NCBI GenBank assembly: GCA_023260815.1
Contig: JALQUE010000271.1
Coordinates: forward strand, 1-5,243
Length of the DNA stretch: 5,243 nt
Source of the DNA: Roseovarius sp.
GTDB lineage: Bacteria > Pseudomonadota > Alphaproteobacteria > Rhodobacterales > Rhodobacteraceae
Direction: 5' to 3'
Shown here: in pieces, positions 1 through 4,554 of the stretch
How positions within the stretch are numbered: position 1 is the stretch's first letter
Layout of the letters: each line of letters begins with the position of its first letter
Notes under the pieces: generated by a model
Database searches by the model: none
What the model was told of the DNA's origin: nothing
Seen by the model: only the letters and a program-made list of their open reading frames with translations
Position numbers and translations under genes: made by a program

Positions 1-1
1 A

Positions 2-196
2 GCGTTCGATGCGGTCTTTGCACGCGATGGCCTGACGCCCGCGCGCGCCGCGATGTTCGAGGACGAGCCGCGCAATCTGGCCCAACCTCATGCCATGGGT
101 ATGCGGACCGTCCATGTCGCGCCCCGGAAACATGCAGCCGACCATATCCATCATCATACAGATGACCTCAGCGCGTTCCTGTCCGGAGTGATCTGA
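2..196 (+). CDS. HAD-superfamily hydrolase, C-terminal fragment (probable pyrimidine 5'-nucleotidase)
   Basis: The frame is open from the window edge to TGA at 194-196, giving the last 64 residues of a protein whose N-terminus lies outside the window. The fragment reads AFDAVFARDGLTP, then MFEDEPRNLAQPHAMGMRTV. This matches HAD motif IV, where an acidic pair (here E20-D21 of the fragment) binds Mg2+ and is followed by an N-L-x-x-A/P-x-x-x-G-M-x-T-V stretch. Within the HAD superfamily the pattern is closest to the SDT1-like pyrimidine 5'-nucleotidases, cytosolic enzymes that dephosphorylate UMP/CMP-type nucleotides. A phosphoglycolate-phosphatase-like relative cannot be excluded because the nucleophile and cap domain are not visible. 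The tail contains a histidine-rich DHIHHH segment before the final helix. The next gene begins 84 nt downstream on the same strand. Confidence 0.8.
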   Translation, partial: AFDAVFARDGLTPARAAMFEDEPRNLAQPHAMGMRTVHVAPRKHAADHIHHHTDDLSAFLSGVI

Positions 197-222
197 TCCT
201 GGTTCTGCGGCGATATGTGCCT

Positions 223-250
223 TTGCACTCTGGGCGTCAGTGATATTTTA
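223..250 (+). promoter_or_regulatory. Weak sigma70-like promoter candidate for the small membrane protein gene
   Basis: TTGCAC at 223-228 resembles a -35 box. It is followed after 15-16 nt by an AT-rich TATTTTA (244-250) that could serve as the -10. The spacer is shorter than the ideal 17 nt and the -10 is imperfect, so this is a tentative assignment. A 4-bp GTGC/GCAC inverted repeat overlaps the -35 (217-228). Confidence 0.25.
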
Positions 251-280
251 GAGGGCAAGCAACGAAAGGAACCGTCGCAT

Positions 281-493
281 ATGACCATTGCCCAAACCGA
301 TACCCATCTGTCTGACATTGACGCCCGCGATCCTGATGAAGCGGCGGCCATTCCGATCCTTCTGGCCGTCCTTGGCTTTTTGGCGACATGGGGCGTCAGC
401 ATTGCGCTTTGGGGTATTCCGGGTCTTTATATCCCTGCCTTGGCAATGGTGCCGGTGATCTGGATTGCATTGCTTGTGATCTCTCGCGGCTGA
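281..493 (+). CDS. Small two-helix inner-membrane protein of unknown function
   Basis: This 70-residue protein starts at ATG 281, which is preceded by AAAGGA at 265-270 with a 10-nt gap. An open frame continues upstream to 215 but lacks such a site, so 281 is preferred. The first 23 residues are polar and acidic (SDIDARDPDE). Two hydrophobic segments follow, about residues 24-45 and 48-67, separated by a short G-I-P-G turn, and the protein ends in SRG. It is therefore probably a hairpin membrane protein, with the acidic tail and the C-terminus on the same side. I do not recognise a family. It ends 50 nt before the UbiH-family gene, whose ribosome binding site is of the same type, so co-transcription is likely, but nothing in the sequence ties it to ubiquinone synthesis. 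Confidence 0.8.
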   Translation: MTIAQTDTHLSDIDARDPDEAAAIPILLAVLGFLATWGVSIALWGIPGLYIPALAMVPVIWIALLVISRG

Positions 494-530
494 CTGCGGG
501 GCCAGGCAAGCGGTCGGCGGAAACGCCACG

Positions 531-536
531 AAAGGA
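531..536 (+). promoter_or_regulatory. Ribosome binding site fixing the UbiH-family start
   Basis: AAAGGA lies 7 nt before ATG 544. The open frame extends upstream through the preceding membrane-protein gene to 388, so this site, together with the FAD-binding fold starting immediately afterwards, decides that translation begins at 544. Confidence 0.7.
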
Positions 537-543
537 CGCTGAA

Positions 544-1746
544 ATGAGCGCTGCAGAGTATGACATCCTTGTGTCTGGCGGGGGCGTTGCCGGCCTGACC
601 GCCGCAGCCGTTTTCGGAACCGCCGGGTTTTCAGTCCTTTGCGTCGATCCCGCCGCCCCGATCACCGTGCGCGATGCGGCCGGATCAGACTTGCGCACAA
701 CGGCCTTTCTGCAGCCCGCTCAGCAGCTTCTCGATCGTGCGGGGCTTTGGGACAGGGTGGCACCCTACGCGGCCAGCCTACAGATCATGCGCATCGTCGA
801 TGCAGGTGGCAAATTGGCCAAGCCACGGATCACCAAGGAATTTGATGCCGCCGATATCTCGGATCAGCCGTTTGGCTGGAACCTGCCCAACTGGCTTTTG
901 CGTCGGGAAATGGTTGCGCATCTCGAGGGTCTCGACACGGTCGACTTCCGCCCTGGCGTTGGCGTCGCCTCGCTTTTGACGCGGGAAACGCAAGCGCATG
1001 TCGGGCTGAGCGATGCAAGCAAAGTGCGCTGCCGCCTTGTGATTGCGGCGGATGGGCGTAATTCCCCCGTGCGGGAGGCGGCCGGCGTTTCCGTGAAGAC
1101 CACGCGCTATGGCCAAAAGGCTTTGGCCTTTGCGGTCACCCATGCGATCCCCCATGAAAACGTATCGACCGAGATTCACCGCTCGGGTGGGCCCTTCACG
1201 CTCGTGCCGTTGCCGGATCACGACGGGCGGCCCTCGTCAGCGATTGTCTGGATGGAAGATGGCCCCGAGGCGCAGCGCCTTGCCGATCTGCCCGTCGCTG
1301 ACTTCGAAGCGGCGATGAACGAACGCTCATGCCTTCTTTTCGGCCCTCTGACGCTGGTGTCGCGCCGCACCGTTTGGCCAATCATCAGCCAGCTTGCAGA
1401 GCGTATGTCCGCCGAACGTGTGGCCCTCGTGGCCGAGGCCGCCCATGTGGTGCCACCGATCGGCGCGCAGGGCCTCAACATGAGCCTGGGTGACATGCGC
1501 GTGCTGCTGGAGTTGGCCGAAGCGGCGCCCGACCGTCTGGGCGATGCGGCAATGCTGGACACATATCATCGCCGCCGCCATCTTGAGGTTACGGCAAGGG
1601 TGAAGGGCATCGACCTGCTGAACCGGGCATCGATGATGCACGCCCAACCGCTGCGTGATGCGCGCGGCATGACGCTGAACGCCATCTATTCGCTGGCGCC
1701 GGTGCGCAAGACCCTTATGCAACTGGGACTTGGCGCGCGCGGGTGA
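544..1746 (+). CDS. UbiH/UbiF/COQ6-family FAD-dependent monooxygenase (ubiquinone biosynthesis hydroxylase)
   Basis: This 400-residue protein has the usual length for the family. Its N-terminus is a Rossmann dinucleotide fold, YDILVSGGGVAGL, with the GxGxxG glycines at 12, 14 and 17 and the ribose-binding acid at D35. The family DLRTTA signature sits at 49-54. The DG motif that contacts FAD and NAD(P)H is D170-G171-R172. The C-terminal FAD motif is AEAAHVVPPIGAQGLN, residues 297-312, followed by D317. These are group A flavoprotein aromatic hydroxylases, and this branch adds hydroxyls to the ubiquinone ring using FAD, NAD(P)H and O2. The position hydroxylated cannot be told from sequence: alphaproteobacteria use UbiL- and UbiM-type members as well as UbiH/UbiF-like ones, so no symbol is given. 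An oddity is E298 where GDAAH is usual. It probably shares a transcript with the upstream membrane protein and converges on the aminotransferase gene 38 nt away. Confidence 0.9.
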   Translation: MSAAEYDILVSGGGVAGLTAAAVFGTAGFSVLCVDPAAPITVRDAAGSDLRTTAFLQPAQQLLDRAGLWDRVAPYAASLQIMRIVDAGGKLAKPRITKEFDAADISDQPFGWNLPNWLLRREMVAHLEGLDTVDFRPGVGVASLLTRETQAHVGLSDASKVRCRLVIAADGRNSPVREAAGVSVKTTRYGQKALAFAVTHAIPHENVSTEIHRSGGPFTLVPLPDHDGRPSSAIVWMEDGPEAQRLADLPVADFEAAMNERSCLLFGPLTLVSRRTVWPIISQLAERMSAERVALVAEAAHVVPPIGAQGLNMSLGDMRVLLELAEAAPDRLGDAAMLDTYHRRRHLEVTARVKGIDLLNRASMMHAQPLRDARGMTLNAIYSLAPVRKTLMQLGLGARG

Positions 1747-1749
1747 GTC

Positions 1750-1784
1750 CGCGCGGCAGGCGGTAACGCCTGACACGCCGCGCG
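1750..1784. terminator. GC-rich hairpin between convergent genes, probable bidirectional terminator
   Basis: An outer stem pairs CGCGCGGC (1750-1757) with GCCGCGCG (1777-1784). An inner 6-bp stem pairs CAGGCG (1757-1762) with CGCCTG (1767-1772) around a GTAA loop; C1757 can join only one stem. The structure fills the gap between the monooxygenase stop (1744-1746) and the aminotransferase stop (1785-1787). There is no clear T-run on either side, so it is not a canonical intrinsic terminator. It could equally act as an mRNA 3'-end stabiliser. Confidence 0.6.
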
Positions 1785-2912
1785 TTACAGAACTTTGTCG
1801 ATGACCGTCCTGAGCCGTGCCAGAGACCCCGGAACATCGTAAAGCTTGTCCAGCCCAAATAGCCCCAGCCGGAAGGTGCGGAACCCCTCGGGTTCGTTGC
1901 ATTGCAGCGGCACGCCCGCCGCAATCTGCATCCCTTCGGCGGCGAACTTGCTGCCGTTCTGGATGGCGGGGTCATTGGTATAGCTGACCACCACGCCCGG
2001 CGCGCCAAAGCCCTGCGCCGCAACCGAGGTCACACCCTTATCCGCCAGCATCGCACGCACGCCGTTGCCCAAGGCCCATTGCGCGTCGCACAGCTTGTCA
2101 AAGCCATAATCGCGCGTTTCGATCATCGTGTCGCGGAACGCGCGCAGCGCGTCGGTCGGCATCGTCGCATGATAGGCGTGACCGCCGTTTTCATAGGTTT
2201 TCATGATATCGTGCCATTTTTTCAGGTCGATGGCGAAACTGTTCGAAGCTGTCTTGTCCAGTCGGTCCACGGCACGGTCCGACATCATCACCAGACCCGC
2301 CGAAGGAGAGGCCGACCAGCCCTTTTGCGGCGCCGAAATCAGCACATCCACGCCGGTGGCTTTCATGTCCACCCACGCACAGCCCGAGGCGATGCAATCC
2401 AGCACCATCAGCGCACCCACCTCATGCGCGGCATCGGCCAGCGCGGCGATATACGCATCGGGCAGGATCAGCCCTGCGGATGTCTCCACATGCGGGGCGA
2501 AGACAACGTCGGGCCGCGCTTCGCGGATCTTGGCCGTCACCTCGTCGATGGGGGCAGGGGCAAACGGCGCCGTCGGTCCGTTACCTGTCTGGCGGGCCAT
2601 GCAGACCGTTGTGTCCGAAGTGAATTTCCCGGCGTCGAAAATCTGGCTCCAGCGGAAGGAGAACCAGCCATTGCGCACGATCAGGGCGTGGGCATCTGTG
2701 CCGAACTGGCGTGCGACGGCCTCCATCGCAAAGGTTCCTCCGCCGGGCACCAGCGCCACGGCATCGGCTTTGTAGACGTCTTTCAGCATGTCCGAGATGT
2801 CGCGCATCACCTGCTGAAAGCTCTGGCTCATATGGTTGAGCGACCGGTCGGTGAACACCACCGAGTATTCCAGCAGTCCATCAGGGTCTACGGTATCCAG
2901 AAGGGCGGTCAT
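1785..2912 (-). CDS. Class V PLP-dependent aminotransferase, alanine/serine-glyoxylate aminotransferase-like
   Basis: This 375-residue protein has the normal length for fold-type I, class V aminotransferases. The start at 2912 has AGGAGA at 2919-2924, six nt upstream; an in-frame extension to 2969 lacks a comparable site. Family features include the phosphate-binding PGGGTFAMEA (56-65), HVETSAG (141-147), and VLDCIASG with D172, which should contact the PLP pyridine nitrogen. SAPQKGWS follows with K197 as the Schiff-base lysine, then YHATMPTDALRAF (about 247-259), and finally FRLG with R348 as the probable substrate-carboxylate arginine. These enzymes move an amino group from alanine, serine or a related donor to glyoxylate or another 2-oxo acid in the cytosol. 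The exact donor and acceptor cannot be assigned; a pyridoxamine-pyruvate or other specialised class V transaminase is possible. It lies 148 nt after the BOF gene on the same strand, with a strong hairpin between, so separate expression is plausible. Confidence 0.85.
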   Translation of the reverse strand: MTALLDTVDPDGLLEYSVVFTDRSLNHMSQSFQQVMRDISDMLKDVYKADAVALVPGGGTFAMEAVARQFGTDAHALIVRNGWFSFRWSQIFDAGKFTSDTTVCMARQTGNGPTAPFAPAPIDEVTAKIREARPDVVFAPHVETSAGLILPDAYIAALADAAHEVGALMVLDCIASGCAWVDMKATGVDVLISAPQKGWSASPSAGLVMMSDRAVDRLDKTASNSFAIDLKKWHDIMKTYENGGHAYHATMPTDALRAFRDTMIETRDYGFDKLCDAQWALGNGVRAMLADKGVTSVAAQGFGAPGVVVSYTNDPAIQNGSKFAAEGMQIAAGVPLQCNEPEGFRTFRLGLFGLDKLYDVPGSLARLRTVIDKVL

Positions 2913-2918
2913 GCGGGG

Positions 2919-2924
2919 TCTCCT
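2919..2924 (-). promoter_or_regulatory. Ribosome binding site fixing the aminotransferase start
   Basis: On the minus strand AGGAGA precedes the ATG at 2912 by 6 nt. This supports 2912 over the in-frame upstream extension to 2969. Confidence 0.7.
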
Positions 2925-2953
2925 ATCAGAATTGGCCCAAGTGCTAGCTTGAA

Positions 2954-2971
2954 GCGAAAGCAAAGGCAAAG
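2954..2971. repeat. Three tandem purine-rich hexamers
   Basis: GCGAAA, GCAAAG and GCAAAG follow each other directly at 2954-2959, 2960-2965 and 2966-2971. On the minus strand they form a pyrimidine tract about 40-60 nt upstream of the aminotransferase start, in the area where its promoter should lie. They may be simple low complexity. Confidence 0.4.
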
Positions 2972-2995
2972 TCTACTTGGGAATACCGACGTAAC

Positions 2996-3040
2996 AGGCC
3001 CCGTTTGCGCAGCACTCCCCCGCATCCGCAAACAGGGCCT
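2996..3040 (-). terminator. Strong stem-loop after the BOF gene, candidate terminator
   Basis: The arms 2996-3009 and 3027-3040 pair over 14 positions with a single mismatch (C3002 against A3034), enclosing a 17-nt loop. The core is GTTTGCG/CGCAAAC flanked by GGCC/GGCC. It starts about 20 nt past the stop codon of the minus-strand BOF gene, the usual place for a terminator of that transcript. On the minus strand the stem is followed by GTTACG rather than a T-run, so termination would be weak or factor-assisted. It could also act as an attenuator or processing site ahead of the aminotransferase. Confidence 0.55.
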
Positions 3041-3060
3041 TTGAAGACCAGCCGCAAGCG

Positions 3061-3408
3061 CTACAGAATTTCGAGCGCCTCGACCCAGAGATAGCGACCG
3101 ATCAGCCCACGGTCGACTTCGACCCGCAGTCGCACACGGTCGTTGGATCCGATCGGGCGACCCGCAAACACGGATTGCGGAATTTCCACGCGAATCTCGT
3201 TCATGCCATCTGTGAAGCGATAGTAATCCTCGCGCAGATGGTGGGTGATATACCCTTCCAGCGTCATGTAAGCGCCGATGCGCGCATCCAGCGCATCCTG
3301 TACGCTCGACTGCACGCCCTGTTCGCTGGGGCCGGTAAACTGCGCCAGCGCAGGGCTTGCGGCGAATGCGAGGGCGGACATGATGAAGAAATTGCGTCTT
3401 GTGGTCAT
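3061..3408 (-). CDS. Exported OB-fold protein of the YgiW/YdeI (BOF, NirD-like) stress-tolerance family
   Basis: This 115-residue protein starts at 3408, with AGGGAA six nt upstream (3415-3420). Residues 1-22 form a signal peptide: TTRRNFFIM, a hydrophobic stretch SALAFAASP, and an A-L-A site that predicts cleavage before Q23. The mature part begins FTGPSEQGVQSSVQDAL and continues with LEGYITHHLREDYYRFTDG (50-68), IRVEIP (72-77), FAGRPI (81-86), VRLRVEVDRG (92-101) and a final strand near WVEALEIL. This alternating strand pattern with V/I-E-I, an F-x-G turn and a G/V-E-V-D strand is the BOF OB-fold. Family members are small periplasmic proteins linked in Escherichia coli to stress tolerance; their ligand is not firmly known. 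The paired arginines at 4-5 could be Tat or just a basic Sec n-region. It lies between the Lrp pair and the aminotransferase, on their strand. Confidence 0.85.
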   Translation of the reverse strand: MTTRRNFFIMSALAFAASPALAQFTGPSEQGVQSSVQDALDARIGAYMTLEGYITHHLREDYYRFTDGMNEIRVEIPQSVFAGRPIGSNDRVRLRVEVDRGLIGRYLWVEALEIL

Positions 3409-3510
3409 CGGCTATTCCCTGTGAGGTCATACGGTTCAGATGTTCGGTATGGCCAAGATTTGGGAAGGCCCGGTGCCCATGCAATAATGCTGCCCAAAAT
3501 GTCGCGGCGG

Positions 3511-3969
3511 TCACCCGATCGGGCCGGGGCGACGCTCTTCGCTGAGCAGAACATTGGCCTCCACATCGCCGACCCCGGGCAATGTCATGAGACGTCGGCG
3601 CAAGACGCGTTCAAAATCCGATATGTCGCGGGCCACGACCCGCAAGCGGTAGTCGTAAAGCCCCAGAATATGCTCGACAGTCTGCACTTCGGGAATGGCC
3701 GAAACGGCGCGTTCGAAATCGTCAAGGCTGACGCGCCCCGTGGTGGCCAGCTTGATGCCCAGAAAAACAGTCACGCCGAACCCCAGCTTCTCGTTATCCA
3801 GATCCAGTCGCTGTCCCTTGATCACACCGGCCTCGCGCAGCCGTTTGATCCGTCGCCACGTGGCGGGCTGAGACAGCCCCAGCTTGCGCCCCAGAACACT
3901 GGCCGCCTGTGTGGCGTCCCGACTGAGTTCGCGCAAGATCAGGCGATCGATGGTGTCGAGATCGGTCAT
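3511..3969 (-). CDS. AsnC/Lrp-family transcriptional regulator, second of a tandem pair
   Basis: This 152-residue protein has the standard family length. The N-terminal winged helix-turn-helix is recognisable from DTIDRLILRELSRDA (5-19) through LGLSQPATWRRIKRLREAGVIKG (30-52). In it, SQPATWRRIKRL supplies the recognition helix and GVIKG the turn into the linker. The C-terminal RAM ligand-binding and oligomerisation domain runs from about residue 62 and includes HILGLYDYRLRVVARD and LMTLPGVGDVEANVLL. AsnC/Lrp proteins are cytosolic dimers or octamers that bind amino acids and regulate amino acid metabolism genes. The ATG overlaps the upstream regulator's TGA (ATGA at 3966-3969), and GAGG sits 10 nt before it inside that gene, so translation is probably coupled. 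It ends in EERRPGPIG instead of the common LPL-type tail. The effector cannot be read from sequence. Confidence 0.92.
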   Translation of the reverse strand: MTDLDTIDRLILRELSRDATQAASVLGRKLGLSQPATWRRIKRLREAGVIKGQRLDLDNEKLGFGVTVFLGIKLATTGRVSLDDFERAVSAIPEVQTVEHILGLYDYRLRVVARDISDFERVLRRRLMTLPGVGDVEANVLLSEERRPGPIG

Positions 3970-4421
3970 AACGGGAGAACCTCGTCGGATTTGATCCGTG
4001 CGACATGCATCAAGGCCTCGATATCGGCGATATGAGGCAGGGTGAGGATGCTGCTGCGATACACCTGTTGATACTGCGCCATGTCCCGCGCGATGACTGA
4101 CAGGCGTACGTCCACGCGGCCAAGGAAGGTCTGGATTTCCACGACATCGGGCACCTGCCGGGCGGCGTCCATGAATTCATCAAAGGCGCGCGGTTGGGTC
4201 TTGTCGAGTGTGATCCGCAGCGAAACTTCCACGGCATAACCAAGCGCCCGCCAGTCGATCACCGCATGATTGCCCCGTATGACCCCCGATTTTTGCAGCT
4301 TGTCCAGCCGACGCGCGCAGGTCGCCGGAGTGATACCGGCCAGTTCGGCCAATTCGGCCGGGCCAAGCGTGGCGTCATGCTGATAGTGTCGCAGAAGGCG
4401 TCTGTCCGTATCGTCGAGCAT
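3966..4421 (-). CDS. AsnC/Lrp-family transcriptional regulator, first of a tandem pair and divergent from ilvC
   Basis: This 151-residue protein has the usual family opening MLDDTDRRLLRHYQHDA. The HTH spans about residues 20-47 (LAELAGITPATCARRLDKL, then GVIRG). The RAM domain spans about 62-145, with IQTFLGRVDVRLSVIARD and ILTLPHIADIEALMHV, and the tail KSDEVLPL is close to the family consensus. The start at ATG 4421 matches the family length; a GTG at 4448 would add nine residues (VYLYYCENT, with V read as Met) that look unlike the family. Neither start has a Shine-Dalgarno sequence. Divergent orientation to ilvC suggests that it controls ilvC or branched-chain amino acid metabolism, as Lrp-type proteins do elsewhere; this is inference from position. 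A repeat unit overlaps its start codon, which would fit autoregulation. It forms a two-gene unit with the downstream paralogue. Confidence 0.92.
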   Translation of the reverse strand: MLDDTDRRLLRHYQHDATLGPAELAELAGITPATCARRLDKLQKSGVIRGNHAVIDWRALGYAVEVSLRITLDKTQPRAFDEFMDAARQVPDVVEIQTFLGRVDVRLSVIARDMAQYQQVYRSSILTLPHIADIEALMHVARIKSDEVLPL

Positions 4422-4492
4422 GGTATTTTCACAATAATAAAGATACACGAATAGTTACAGCATTATTTTGTGAATAACAGTGGTATTTGCAC
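4421..4492. promoter_or_regulatory. Probable Lrp-type operator region between the regulator pair and ilvC
   Basis: This intergenic stretch is strikingly AT-rich: 4424-4488 is about 25% GC against GC-rich genes on both sides. TGGTATTTTCAC (4421-4432) and TGGTATTTGCAC (4481-4492) are direct repeats matching at 11 of 12 positions, exactly 60 bp apart. TTCACAA (4428-4434) and TTGTGAA (4468-4474) form an inverted repeat centred near 4451. GTGAATAAC (4470-4478) is a further inverted, shortened copy of the GGTATTTxCAC unit next to the right-hand repeat. The layout suits a multimeric regulator that bends DNA, such as AsnC/Lrp. Binding by the adjacent regulators is inferred, not shown. Confidence 0.55.
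4434..4439 (-). promoter_or_regulatory. Possible -10 element for the regulator pair
   Basis: On the minus strand 4439-4434 reads TATTAT, a near-consensus -10. It would place the transcript start only a few nt before ATG 4421, giving a leaderless or near-leaderless mRNA, which fits the missing Shine-Dalgarno. No convincing -35 is present at the expected distance, so confidence is low. Confidence 0.25.
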
Positions 4493-4517
4493 CGTCTTTT
4501 GGGGGTGGATGGCTAAT
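4487..4517 (+). promoter_or_regulatory. Candidate ilvC promoter
   Basis: TTGCAC (4487-4492) resembles a -35 box and GCTAAT (4512-4517) a -10, separated by 19 nt, which is longer than ideal. A start near 4525 would give a short leader of about 30 nt with no room for a leader-peptide attenuator. The -35 candidate lies inside the right-hand operator-like repeat, so a protein bound there would compete with RNA polymerase. Confidence 0.3.
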
Positions 4518-4543
4518 CTCGCGGCATAGAAACCAGAACCGAG

Positions 4544-4548
4544 AGGAG
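4544..4548 (+). promoter_or_regulatory. Strong ribosome binding site of ilvC
   Basis: AGGAG lies 6 nt before ATG 4555 within GAGAGGAGAC, the best Shine-Dalgarno match in the window. It fits a highly expressed biosynthetic gene. Confidence 0.75.
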
Positions 4549-4554
4549 ACCGCC

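Noticed and set aside
388..543. Upstream extension of the monooxygenase gene
   Set aside because: It would overlap the membrane-protein gene in another frame and add 52 residues before the Rossmann fold, while ATG 544 has a good ribosome binding site.
1902..3044. 380-codon open frame on the plus strand
   Set aside because: It lies antisense over the class V aminotransferase, whose minus-strand translation shows all PLP motifs. The plus-strand product is rich in His and Arg with no recognisable domain, a typical shadow in GC-rich DNA.
2909..3514. 201-codon minus-strand frame over the BOF gene
   Set aside because: It is in a different frame from the BOF gene, which has a signal peptide and clear OB-fold pattern; this one has no recognisable features.
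3175..4035. 286-codon open frame on the plus strand
   Set aside because: It is antisense to the BOF gene and the second Lrp regulator and crosses their intergenic gap; it has no domain and no ribosome binding site.
4422..4554. Leader-peptide attenuator or riboswitch for ilvC
   Set aside because: No short ORF with runs of Leu, Val or Ile codons and no terminator/antiterminator hairpin pair is visible. The likely leader is too short, and repeats suit protein binding better.
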